From Darwinibacter acetoxidans_A (lineage in GTDB: Bacteria; Bacillota; Limnochordia; Darwinibacteriales; Darwinibacteriaceae): a DNA stretch of 17,189 bases. Numbering within the stretch: the stretch's first letter is position 1; every line of letters begins with the position of its first letter. Shown piece after piece: positions 6,781-14,400 of the stretch. The stretch covers positions 1-17,189 of the forward strand of contig JBHGWS010000013.1 of NCBI GenBank assembly GCA_041936745.1, given 5' to 3'. The notes below the pieces were generated by a model. That model ran no database searches and was not told the DNA's origin. It worked only from the letters and a program-made list of their open reading frames with translations. The position numbers and the translations under genes were made by a program.

Positions 6781-7440
6781 TGCGATAGCTTTTTTGAAAA
6801 CGGCCGTTGCTTCAAAAATACTTGCCGCGCTGCTGCCCGTGACCACGGCGCCGATCATAAACGCATCAACTCCAGTGGCTTTTAAGGCCCTCATATCCAC
6901 AGGTGACCATTTAAGCTGGCTCGGCACCACAATCGGTAGATCCGTTTGAGCCCTGAAAAATCTGTAGAGGGCCAAATCGGCCGCCGTTGGGGGCTGGCCG
7001 TAACGCGTATGAGGCATGACAGAAGCCTCGATGGCGAAAACCCCCTCCCGGGCCAAAAAGGGGACTAACTCCCGGGGAAATTCATGATTGGGGGCCAAAC
7101 CCAAAGGCAGCGACAGCTCACTGAGCCAGCGGGCGGGGCAGTGGTTGGCATAGATGAAAGCGAAAGCAAGGCCCAGCTTGCTGAGTTCGAAAAGCGTTTC
7201 GGGGGCCGCCTCCACGGAGCCGCCCGGCACAATACCAACGGGGATTCCCTGCGCCGCTTCAATTATCGCCGCAATATTTTCTTTTTCTTCTGCCAAAGAA
7301 CCAAAACGCGTCCCGGAGGCGAAATGTTCCACGGAACTGTGCACCTTAAGGGCATCCGCGCCCGCCTCCACGGCGGCTTTGGCTAATTTCGCATCATTCT
7401 TGGGCAGGCTTACCCAAAGATTGAAATCGCGTTTAAACAC
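6772..7440 (-). CDS. Orphan (beta/alpha)8-barrel protein, last gene of the ROK operon
   Basis: 222 residues; GTG start at 7440 with GAGGTG upstream, 16 bases after the FAD-oxidoreductase gene, so the two are co-transcribed. I do not recognise the family. Regular alternation of hydrophobic strands and helices is visible: LWVSLP; GADALKVHS; IPVGIVPGG; LAFAFIYANH; GVFAIEASVM; LPIVVPSQL; GVDAFMIGAVVTG. This fits a small TIM barrel. The C-terminal GVDAFMIGAVVTGSS resembles the phosphate-binding strand-loop of barrels such as NanE, ThiE or indole-glycerol-phosphate synthase. The order (SLPKNDAKLAKAAVEAGADALKVHSS at the N-terminus) suggests a lyase, epimerase or aldolase on a phosphorylated or carboxylated substrate, but no specific reaction can be assigned. 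Its job is best guessed from the operon: a late step of the same unknown catabolic route. Confidence 0.75.
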   Translation of the reverse strand: MFKRDFNLWVSLPKNDAKLAKAAVEAGADALKVHSSVEHFASGTRFGSLAEEKENIAAIIEAAQGIPVGIVPGGSVEAAPETLFELSKLGLAFAFIYANHCPARWLSELSLPLGLAPNHEFPRELVPFLAREGVFAIEASVMPHTRYGQPPTAADLALYRFFRAQTDLPIVVPSQLKWSPVDMRALKATGVDAFMIGAVVTGSSAASIFEATAVFKKAIASL

Positions 7441-7456
7441 CGTCTTTCACCTCAGA

Positions 7457-8800
7457 TTATAAGTTTACTGACGCTTCCTTTAACAGATCCTGCAGTTCAG
7501 CTATATCTATGGCACGCGGCCCGCAGCCGTTTTTCACGGCTAAAGCAGCCGCGGTGCCGGCCGCTTGGCCCATTGCCATTACCGAAGGCTGGGTCCGCAC
7601 CGCGGCCAAAGTTTCGTGAGTGCAGGAAATACACCGGCCCACGACTAAAAGCCCCTCAATGCCCTTAGGCAAAAAACAGCGGTAAGGAATGGTGTAAGAG
7701 CCCGCCTCAATGTCAATGGTTTCCACGCCGACGCCATCAGGATCATGGATGTCGATGGGATAAGCGTTCCGCAAAACTCGGTCCGCAAATTCCACCCCCG
7801 CTGTGATGTCAGCGGCCGTCAGCACATAATCACCTATAATTCGCCTGCTTTCCCGCACGCCGGCCTGTGGACCCGATGCGACTATATAAGTGTTTTCAAA
7901 CCCCGGTATATGGTTTTTAAAGAATTCCAAAAGCTGCCTCATCTGCCTGCGCAGGAGGATTTCCGCCTCTGTACTCTGCCAAGGGTCCACGCCACTGGCC
8001 CGAACCGCCCTGGTCATATTCACCGTAATTTGATCAGGCCGGGCGGTCTGGAAGAAAAGGACCATATTTCTGTCCAGATCAATTTCTTGCCTCTCTTGGG
8101 CCTTTTTTAATTTACTATAAAACCCGTTGACGGAAAGATGCGAGGCATCCTTTAGGTAAGAAAATTTAGTGTCTTCGTAAAACTCCTCGGGATGATCCTG
8201 CATATAGGTTTTGACTTTGCTTAGATCCACATCACCTAAAACAAACATTAAAGACATCGGCTGCGTTAGGTTATCGCCTGCCCGCCCCATCTCATATTCC
8301 GCGCCTGCAAAAACGGCTACATCCCCATCACCCGTCGCATCGATAACTACATCGGCAAAGAGAGTGCTGCGCCCTGATTTATTGACAATTTCCACACCCC
8401 TAACTTTACTGCCCCGCACCTTCGTATCAATGACCCAGGTGTGGAAAAGGAGCGTTACACCGCTTTCCAGACAGAGGTCAAGGTAAGCCAGTTTAAGCAG
8501 TTCCGCATCGAAGGGGGTTACGGTTGCGACATACCCCGTCGTATCGGGAACATGGCCCGGGCTTCCCCCCATCATAATCAGCCGCTGCACGATTTCTTCC
8601 GGGATACCCCGGATAACCTGGCTGCCCTGCCTATCGTGAAACGTCATCCACGGCCCCACAAGCGCCGCTGTACCCATGCCGCCCAAAAACCCATACCGCT
8701 CTATTAAAAGGGTCTTCATCCCCTGCCTGGCTGCGGCAATAGCCGCGGTCACCCCTGAGGGGCCCCCTCCCGCAACGATTACATCGAATTTTTCTTTCAC
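7457..8800 (-). CDS. FAD-dependent oxidoreductase (FAD_oxidored / PF12831-like)
   Basis: 447 residues; GTG start at 8800 after AGGAGTGG, 18 bases beyond the end of the hyuA-like gene. The N-terminal dinucleotide-binding fold is FDVIVAGGGPSGVTAAIAAARQGMK (GGGPSG, residues 11-16), then ERYGFLGGMGT, the usual flavin loop. A second FAD contact is VVIDATGDGDVAVFAGAEYEMG. The C-terminus has VVGRCISCTHETLAAVRTQPSVMAMGQAAGTAAALAV, the signature closing segment of this family. Members are soluble flavoproteins of mostly unknown substrate, often in carbohydrate or carboxylate catabolic clusters. Here it probably oxidises or desaturates the compound taken up by the operon's permease, before or after the HyuA-like step. 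The RCISC segment offers a cysteine pair, but a redox role is not established. Confidence 0.88.
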   Translation of the reverse strand: MKEKFDVIVAGGGPSGVTAAIAAARQGMKTLLIERYGFLGGMGTAALVGPWMTFHDRQGSQVIRGIPEEIVQRLIMMGGSPGHVPDTTGYVATVTPFDAELLKLAYLDLCLESGVTLLFHTWVIDTKVRGSKVRGVEIVNKSGRSTLFADVVIDATGDGDVAVFAGAEYEMGRAGDNLTQPMSLMFVLGDVDLSKVKTYMQDHPEEFYEDTKFSYLKDASHLSVNGFYSKLKKAQERQEIDLDRNMVLFFQTARPDQITVNMTRAVRASGVDPWQSTEAEILLRRQMRQLLEFFKNHIPGFENTYIVASGPQAGVRESRRIIGDYVLTAADITAGVEFADRVLRNAYPIDIHDPDGVGVETIDIEAGSYTIPYRCFLPKGIEGLLVVGRCISCTHETLAAVRTQPSVMAMGQAAGTAAALAVKNGCGPRAIDIAELQDLLKEASVNL

Positions 8801-8818
8801 GTTGCCACTCCTATCCTT

Positions 8819-10951
8819 TTAATTCCGTTTTTTTAGAAGTACTACAATTTTTTCGCCCGGCGGGAAAGATTTCAGCTCCGCCTCCGCCAATAGTGCGGCT
8901 TGAGCGGGGGAAATAAGGCCGGAAAGATCTATAATCCTGCCGCCGCTCAAAAGAAAAGGTGCGGGCATTTCGATTCCCCCATCACCGTATTTCGCATGTT
9001 TTTCTAAAATCAGCTTTAGATCCCTTCTTATAGTCCCGGCGGAGCTTTCCCTAACCAACCCGTCTGCCAGCTGCAGCCTGATGACACCTTCCCTGTCGAT
9101 GACTATAAGTGGGCAGAGCTCCCTGCTTACCAGGCCCCAAAATTTTTTCTCTACCCGCCTGCCTAAAAAGACGTGCAGCAGCTTGGTGCTGGCCTTAAGC
9201 TCCACCTTTTCCACAGGGCCCATCTGTTTTGCCGCCACCTTTAAAAGCTTATCTAAAGGCAGCGCCGCTCCCCGCTCCTTGGTCCTTAAGCTCGTTGCCC
9301 CGGTGGCAACTGCCCTGACTAAATTCCTTTGGGCATCAATTTCAACTTGGACATCGACTGTCGCAGGGTCAGCGCCGGATTGGATCACCAATTCTTCTGC
9401 TTCCCCTCGGATCTTTAAAATGTCATCTTGGCCGGGGCGGGCGATGGTTCTTTCCACCACGTCACGCACTAAAGCCAAAGCAACACCGATGGGAGAGATA
9501 ACTTCGGCGTTTTTTGCCGTGCGGTAGGGCATGGCAAGGGCCTTTCCTAAATAGGTGCCGATTACGGAAGCGCCCCCGCCCCCGCCGATCAAAACAGCCT
9601 GCTTGGGCTCTATTTCATAAGCCAAAAGAAGGCTTTGAACCACCGGGATTACTTTCGCTCCGGCCAACCGCATAATTTCTTCTGCCGCTTCTTGAGCCGT
9701 GCAGCCCAATTCTCTGCCCAAAGCTGTCAAGGCCAATTTGGCCGATTCGATGCTGCCGGCCGCGTAGTCTTCCCCAGCCACATAGCCCAGGAAGTTGGCC
9801 GCGCAGGCCAATGTTATCGCAAATTTTTCACCCGCGCCGTTTTCCACGGCTGCATAATCCGCCGGATCTTCGCTGGTGGGGCTGATTGTAATCAGCTTAA
9901 GATCGCTTAGCTTTTCCGGCCTTTGGTAAACAGCATAAGGCAGGCCGGCGATATGAGCGCTGCGCGGGCCCACGTCTTTTAATTTGCCCCCGCTTATTCT
10001 CAGCAAAGAGCCGCCGGCAATGCCAACTGTGCGCACATCTAAGGAATTGACGTAAGTTTTGTGGCCGCCCACTTCCGCGTAATCCACCATCACCCTGCCG
10101 TTAACTATGGCGGAGATATCGGTGGAGGTCCCCCCTACTTCCAAAAACAAGCCGTGGGAAGCCTTTTCATACATCAAAGCACCCGCGACACCCGCGGCAG
10201 GCCCTGATAGCATCGTCAAAATGGGCCTTTTTTTAACCTCGTTAATGCCCATAACTCCTCCGTCACAGCGCATCACCATCAAAGGTGCTTCGATCCCGGA
10301 TATTCTGACGGATGTATCGGTCATGGCAGCCGCTTCCATCATTTTCGGCAGGATGCTCGCATTGATCACCGCGGTTTTTGTCCTGGTCTTCAAACCATAT
10401 AATTTAGAAATCTCATGAGTGCCCACCGCGGGCAATTGGGCGGCGAGGGCCTCTGCCATGATGGATTTTTCGTCTTGGGGATCATCGACGGAAAAAGGGG
10501 CGGCGGCAACTATAACCTCGGCTCCCGCTTCCTGCAGTGAATTAAGAGCGGTAGGTACAAATTTGAAATCTTCCACAAACTGTTGGGTGCTGGTCAAAAA
10601 TCGCCCGGGGGCAAGCTCAATTTTTTCAATCTGTGTATCCAGCTTTGTTTTTTTGCCTTCCCAGCCCCGGCCGTAGCTTAAGATCCCCACTTTGACCACA
10701 TCACCTTCCAAAAGGGCATTAGTCGCCTGTGTGGTCCCGTGTGCTATAAATTCCACATCTCCGGGGTCAATTTTATGCTCCTCAATTATTTTATGCAGGA
10801 CTTCCACGATTCCTTTGGCGACACCTTCCGGCGCTGAATGCGTTGTGGGGACCTTCATTTTACCAATCAGTTCGTATGTCTCATTATCTAAAATGACGGC
10901 GTCGGTAAAGGTCCCCCCTACGTCAATCCCTATTCTCACCTTCACTGCCAA
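8819..10951 (-). CDS. Hydantoinase A / oxoprolinase-family protein (HyuA-like), without HyuB
   Basis: 710 residues, normal for HyuA. TTG start at 10951 with AGGAGTG upstream. The family uses ATP to open or carboxylate cyclic amides or ketones (5-oxoproline, N-methylhydantoin, acetone, acetophenone), normally as a complex with a HyuB subunit. Seen: Hydant_A_N phosphate loop IGIDVGGTFTDAV (residues 7-19), HGTTQATNALLEG (71-83), MLSGPAAGVAGA (247-258), EVGGTSTDIS (271-280), VGIAGGSLLRI, then IGGGGGASVIGTYLG late in the core, and a C-terminal domain of about 200 residues. Odd: the family's DxGGTxTD has E271 where D is usual, and the usual GPxSAGAxPGPACY region reads GPRSAHIAGLPYA. No hyuB lies in the window. 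This points to a distinct subfamily acting alone or with the neighbouring flavoprotein. Substrate unknown. Confidence 0.9.
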   Translation of the reverse strand: MAVKVRIGIDVGGTFTDAVILDNETYELIGKMKVPTTHSAPEGVAKGIVEVLHKIIEEHKIDPGDVEFIAHGTTQATNALLEGDVVKVGILSYGRGWEGKKTKLDTQIEKIELAPGRFLTSTQQFVEDFKFVPTALNSLQEAGAEVIVAAAPFSVDDPQDEKSIMAEALAAQLPAVGTHEISKLYGLKTRTKTAVINASILPKMMEAAAMTDTSVRISGIEAPLMVMRCDGGVMGINEVKKRPILTMLSGPAAGVAGALMYEKASHGLFLEVGGTSTDISAIVNGRVMVDYAEVGGHKTYVNSLDVRTVGIAGGSLLRISGGKLKDVGPRSAHIAGLPYAVYQRPEKLSDLKLITISPTSEDPADYAAVENGAGEKFAITLACAANFLGYVAGEDYAAGSIESAKLALTALGRELGCTAQEAAEEIMRLAGAKVIPVVQSLLLAYEIEPKQAVLIGGGGGASVIGTYLGKALAMPYRTAKNAEVISPIGVALALVRDVVERTIARPGQDDILKIRGEAEELVIQSGADPATVDVQVEIDAQRNLVRAVATGATSLRTKERGAALPLDKLLKVAAKQMGPVEKVELKASTKLLHVFLGRRVEKKFWGLVSRELCPLIVIDREGVIRLQLADGLVRESSAGTIRRDLKLILEKHAKYGDGGIEMPAPFLLSGGRIIDLSGLISPAQAALLAEAELKSFPPGEKIVVLLKKRN

Positions 10952-10987
10952 AACACTCCTATCTTTGATTTCGCCCCTGCCAAAAGA

Positions 10988-11006
10988 GGGCGGGCGGTGC
11001 CCGCCC
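10988..11006 (-). terminator. Intercistronic GC hairpin between permease and hyuA-like genes
   Basis: A perfect 8-bp, all G/C stem (GGGCGGGC, GCCCGCCC) with a 3-base loop lies in the 61-base gap between two genes of one operon. On the minus strand it is followed by TCTTTT, a short T-tract, so it may be a partial terminator or an mRNA-stabilising stem that sets the ratio of permease to enzymes. Confidence 0.5.
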
Positions 11007-11012
11007 GCAATT

Positions 11013-12302
11013 TTAAATGAACATTATTGTGGCCACTAACACACCCGCGGCTACCAGCAGCCAAACATAAGGCAGAAGTTTCACCGTTATTTGGTTCACG
11101 TCCACCTCAGCATACCCCGCCAGCCACACGTTGTGAGTATTGGTGGGATCGCCAATTGCCTGCATTCTTTCGACTGCCAAAAGCCCGCTCATTACTGCAG
11201 GTGCAGGCAAGAGTTTTAAGCCGATCATAAGCCCTGCCACACCGCTGCCCAAACCGAAGAGGTTGAGCGGTCCCCTGTATAGTGCCAACGGCGCCAGGAT
11301 GGTGAAAAAGAGGAAATAAGAGACGGGGCTTTTAGGAACTATTTTTTCCAAAAGGGGCCCGATGGTTGCAGAAACTTGCGGATGAAACACCGCATTTAAA
11401 ACCATACCTATACCGATCATCAGTATTACCGCGGGCCCGCCGTCCCGCACGCCTTCAAATGCGGATTTCGTCAAGATGTTAATGAAGCTGTTCCAGCTTT
11501 TTTGAGTCACAGCCAGCCCGTAAACAATGCCGACTAACAAAGATGGTATAATCGGCCAGTTGAAGATGGTGATTAAAACCAGCGGCAGAAGGGGAGTGAT
11601 AAGGGCAAAGAAACCCACCTCTTTGCCGGGTAAATCGTCCGCGGCCCGATCGGCCCAATAGGCTTTAGCTTTGGCGCGGCTGAGTTCAATTAAAAGAAAG
11701 ATCACCGCCGCTACTAAAGTCAATGCCATGATAATAAAAGCAAAGGTCCTGATTGTCTCCAGGGGGACACCCGTCGTTTCTTGGAAAAATGCCCAGTTAC
11801 TGACATTCACCGATAAACCCCCGGCCATGCCAAAGAGAAATACTCCCGTTGAAACCAGAGGCGAGATCCCAACAGAGATTAAGATGGGCAGAACTATCGA
11901 CCCCAGCATGATAACCGCTCCCAACCCGCCCATGGAGGTGAAAAGAATCGTCAAAGCGATTAAAATGGCGAAGGCGATCCAAAAGGGCCGATCCCCGCCC
12001 AGTTCAGCAGCTAATTTAATGATTCTTTGGGCAATTCCTGTTTGTTCCATGACCTGGCCCAGCCAGGCCCCGAAAATAACAGCGGTAAACGCCGCTGCGA
12101 GGCGAGTTGAGCCCGCTTCAATAATATTGGTGAGTAACCCTATGTCGTTACCGTCCCCATCAACACCTTTTAGGGGTACGCCGCCGATTAAAGCGATCCC
12201 TATTGCCAGTAAAGGAAGAGCAATCAAACTTGGCAGCTTGCGAGTAAACATTAGGAACGCAATCACTAAGAAGAACAACACCATCAAGACTGCTTGAAAC
12301 AT
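11013..12302 (-). CDS. Ion-transporter-superfamily permease (GntP/CitMHS-like), putative organic acid transporter
   Basis: 429 residues using ATG 12302, which sits seven bases after AAGGAG; a TTG one codon earlier is less well spaced. Ten to twelve hydrophobic helices span the protein. It begins MFQAVLMVLFFLVIAFLMFTRKLPSLIALPLLAIGIALI, and has two internally similar halves typical of the IT superfamily: AAFTAVIFGAWLGQVM, GGLGAVIMLGSIVLPILISVGISPLV in the first; GGPAVILMIGIGMVLNAVF, RGPLNLFGLGSGVAGLMI in the second. Charged loops such as VDGDGNDIG and RAKAKAYWADRAADDLPGK break the helices. The family moves gluconate, citrate, or other carboxylates with protons or cations; the substrate here is unknown. 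It follows the ROK gene by about 50 bases with no terminator, and precedes the catabolic enzymes, so it is likely the uptake step of the operon. Confidence 0.85.
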   Translation of the reverse strand: MFQAVLMVLFFLVIAFLMFTRKLPSLIALPLLAIGIALIGGVPLKGVDGDGNDIGLLTNIIEAGSTRLAAAFTAVIFGAWLGQVMEQTGIAQRIIKLAAELGGDRPFWIAFAILIALTILFTSMGGLGAVIMLGSIVLPILISVGISPLVSTGVFLFGMAGGLSVNVSNWAFFQETTGVPLETIRTFAFIIMALTLVAAVIFLLIELSRAKAKAYWADRAADDLPGKEVGFFALITPLLPLVLITIFNWPIIPSLLVGIVYGLAVTQKSWNSFINILTKSAFEGVRDGGPAVILMIGIGMVLNAVFHPQVSATIGPLLEKIVPKSPVSYFLFFTILAPLALYRGPLNLFGLGSGVAGLMIGLKLLPAPAVMSGLLAVERMQAIGDPTNTHNVWLAGYAEVDVNQITVKLLPYVWLLVAAGVLVATIMFI

Positions 12303-12356
12303 CAATATTCTCCTTTCCTTTTTTCCCTGCCCGGAAAATCGTTCATCCTTTGTTCC

Positions 12357-13577
12357 CTACTGATGCTTTTCGCTTCTCCCCCCCTTGGATAAAAATTGTT
12401 GGACAACTACGGAAGCCGCCCCTAAAACCCCCGCCTTGGAGCCCAACACAGATGTCTTTATGGTCACATCCACCGGTTCGAACTGCAAAAGGGCTTCTTT
12501 GAAATTAGCCTGCAAAGGTTTGAGCAGTAAGTCTCCCGCTTCGGTTAAATCTCCGCCTAAAACAACCGTGTTGATATCCAAAAGATTGATTAAACTTGCA
12601 ATTGCCTGCCCAATATAATTACCGGCGGTATTTAAGAATTTCCGGCAGGCCGGATCGCCTTTTTTGGCAGCCTCGATTACTTTCAAACAGGTCAGCTCAG
12701 AACGGTGGAAAGCCCGCTGCAGGGCGGGACATTTCCCTTCTGCCGCTAAGTCTTGGGCCTGTTTAACAAGAGCTCGGCCCGAGGCTACCGCCTCCAAACA
12801 GCCTCTGTTGCCGCACAAGCATAAAGGCCCGTGCGGGTCAACTATGTTATGGCCGATCTCTCCCGCCCGGCCGCTCCTGCCCGAATAAATCCGGCCGTCG
12901 AAGATGATACCGGCACCAATCCCGTCGCCTAAGTGTATGTAAAGTAGTTCCGGCAGAAGTTCGTCGGAACCGAAAAACGACTCTGCCAGAGCGGCTGCAT
13001 TCCCGTTTCGCTGCACACTGACAGGGACGCCTAAAATATTCTCTAGGTCTTCTCCCAAATGGACTTGGCGCCAATCCAGCACTGTGCTTAAGCGCACTAG
13101 CCCTTTCTTGTCGTCAACAATACCGGGTACGGCCACGCCGATGCCTACGAGTTCATTAAGATCTGTTGAAAACTTGTCACAGATTTCCCGTACCGCCGCG
13201 GCTATGCATTCTGTAACAACTTCAGGCGATTGGGAAGGTAAGGTCCTTTCTAAAAGCCCATGCGCTTCGCCCCCCAAATTCACCAAAGCCGCCTGCAGTT
13301 TGGTGCGGGAAAGCCCCACACCGATAACTCTGCCTGCATCGGGGTTGAATTCTAATAAAATGGGCGGCCTGCCGCCGACCGATTCCAGGCGGTCGGTTTC
13401 TTTAACCAGGCCTAAACCAATTAGTTCCCTGGTAAGATTGGTCACCGCTGCCGGGCTCAACCCGGTTATTTTGGCCAACTCTCTTCTGGTAGAAGGGGTT
13501 TTCCCTAAAATCCGCAATATTTTGCTTTGGTTTGTCACTCGCACTTGGTCGTAATGCGAGACGCGTCGAGATCGCAA
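12357..13577 (-). CDS. ROK-family transcriptional repressor (NagC/XylR type)
   Basis: 406 residues; TTG start at 13577 with AGGAGGG eight bases upstream. An N-terminal winged helix-turn-helix (about 15-62: KILRILGKTPSTRRELAKITGLSPAAVTNLTRELIGLGLV) is followed by a ROK domain: GIGVAVPGIVD (145-155), GDGIGAGIIFDG, GEIGHN with H243, and the zinc motif CLCGNRGC (C253, C255, C260). The kinase residues are degenerate: the ATP-loop DxGxT has lost its aspartate (IGVGLSRTK), and the catalytic NDAN reads RNGN, with N191 in place of Asp. It is therefore a pure regulator, not a sugar kinase. It is the first gene of the operon, and a palindrome in its own promoter suggests autoregulation and control of permease, HyuA-like, flavoprotein and barrel genes. 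ROK repressors usually sense a sugar or sugar derivative. Confidence 0.93.
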   Translation of the reverse strand: MRSRRVSHYDQVRVTNQSKILRILGKTPSTRRELAKITGLSPAAVTNLTRELIGLGLVKETDRLESVGGRPPILLEFNPDAGRVIGVGLSRTKLQAALVNLGGEAHGLLERTLPSQSPEVVTECIAAAVREICDKFSTDLNELVGIGVAVPGIVDDKKGLVRLSTVLDWRQVHLGEDLENILGVPVSVQRNGNAAALAESFFGSDELLPELLYIHLGDGIGAGIIFDGRIYSGRSGRAGEIGHNIVDPHGPLCLCGNRGCLEAVASGRALVKQAQDLAAEGKCPALQRAFHRSELTCLKVIEAAKKGDPACRKFLNTAGNYIGQAIASLINLLDINTVVLGGDLTEAGDLLLKPLQANFKEALLQFEPVDVTIKTSVLGSKAGVLGAASVVVQQFLSKGGRSEKHQ

Positions 13578-13592
13578 CTAGATGCCCTCCTA

Positions 13593-13620
13593 TTTTTACA
13601 AACTAAATTTAGTATGTTAA
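13593..13620 (-). promoter_or_regulatory. Promoter and candidate operator of the ROK operon
   Basis: On the minus strand TTAACA (13615-13620, 5 of 6 to consensus), a 16-base spacer and TAAAAA (13593-13598). A palindrome with perfect core ACTAAATTTAGT, extending with two mismatches to 20 bp at 13598-13617, fills the spacer and touches both boxes. The half-site TTAGTTTGT is the same as half-sites known for XylR-type ROK repressors. Repressor binding here would block RNA polymerase. Binding is inferred. Confidence 0.65.
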
Positions 13621-13670
13621 TTAAGTCCCTATAATTGTTTCGACGGAACGATAGATTCTCCTTCTTAAAC

Positions 13671-14303
13671 TTATTTTTTTCGAAATGTTTTCCAAACATC
13701 CGATAGATTATTGTAAAGCTGCCGGTGGGATTTGGGATTTTCGGCACAAAAGATGAGCCAATCGAAGGCATTTGGCAGGCAGGGAAGCTGGCTGAGTTCC
13801 TTGGCGAAGCGGTGTGCGGCAATTTCCCGTAAAGCACGCACCCGAAAACGCCGGGAGAACAGCCTCCCCAGTTTAATTACGGGAGGAAAGCATTGGTCAA
13901 CGTAGCCCCACTTTACCTCTTCCAGGTGGTGGAAAAGTTCGTGGGCAATGGTGGCTTTTTTGAATTGATACAGGGAAAAAGGGAGGTAGGAAAGTTTAGC
14001 GGCCATTTCTTCCAAAGCTCGGCTGTTGATAAAAATGACGCGGCGGGAATAATAGGCACGGACTTTCTGACCCAATTCTTCACAGCGGATTGTCACACCC
14101 AGGTCCGCAGCAAGCCTTGATATCTCCTTACCGAGATAAGGCTGCACTCGATCACGGCTGAATTTTAAGGCACCGTCAATATACCCCGCTATTTCTTCCC
14201 TGCTCATGTACGGAAAAGCGGGGTCGTTTTTTAATTCAAGATAGGCCCAAAAGCGATCATATTTCAGCTGCGCCAGTACCAGGTCTTTAGCTTTCCTTGC
14301 CAT
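13671..14303 (-). CDS. ImmA/IrrE-like zinc metallopeptidase, stand-alone
   Basis: 210 residues; ATG at 14303 with GGAGGTGGG upstream. The zinc-peptidase motif HELFHH (H121, E122, H125) is followed by RALREIAAHRFAKELSQLP with E160 as probable third ligand; the ExxAxxFAxxLxxP pattern is the ImmA/IrrE (COG2856) hallmark. The N-terminal 60 residues are charged and helical and not recognised. No signal peptide or membrane segment is seen, so it is cytosolic. Relatives cleave repressors (ImmA on ImmR, IrrE/PprI on DdrO), typically encoded beside an XRE-family regulator. No such regulator is here; the next regulator, 93 bases downstream on the same strand, is the ROK protein. Whether the two interact is unknown. 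Upstream lies the decayed rRNA tail with its terminator. Confidence 0.82.
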   Translation of the reverse strand: MARKAKDLVLAQLKYDRFWAYLELKNDPAFPYMSREEIAGYIDGALKFSRDRVQPYLGKEISRLAADLGVTIRCEELGQKVRAYYSRRVIFINSRALEEMAAKLSYLPFSLYQFKKATIAHELFHHLEEVKWGYVDQCFPPVIKLGRLFSRRFRVRALREIAAHRFAKELSQLPCLPNAFDWLIFCAENPKSHRQLYNNLSDVWKTFRKK

Positions 14304-14370
14304 CCTGCTCCCACCTCCGTTATTAATTACTTCTTTGGCGGATCAGGAAAGCCTTTTACTTTTTTATAAC

Positions 14371-14396
14371 AAGAAAAGACACCCTTGCGGGTATCT
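14371..14396 (-). terminator. Intrinsic terminator ending the decayed rRNA-tail copy
   Basis: On the minus strand AGATACCC, a GCAA tetraloop and GGGTGTCT (14377-14396; one G-U pair) are followed by TTTTCTT. Its 3' arm resembles that of the terminator after the intact tRNA-Asn (16673-16709), though with a shorter loop. It would stop transcripts from the chemoreceptor gene before the metallopeptidase gene. Confidence 0.8.
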
Positions 14397-14400
14397 AAAA

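Noticed and set aside
7065..11039. Many long plus-strand reading frames opposite the HyuA, FAD and TIM-barrel genes
   Set aside because: Antisense shadows of clear protein families, with low-complexity composition and no ribosome binding sites.
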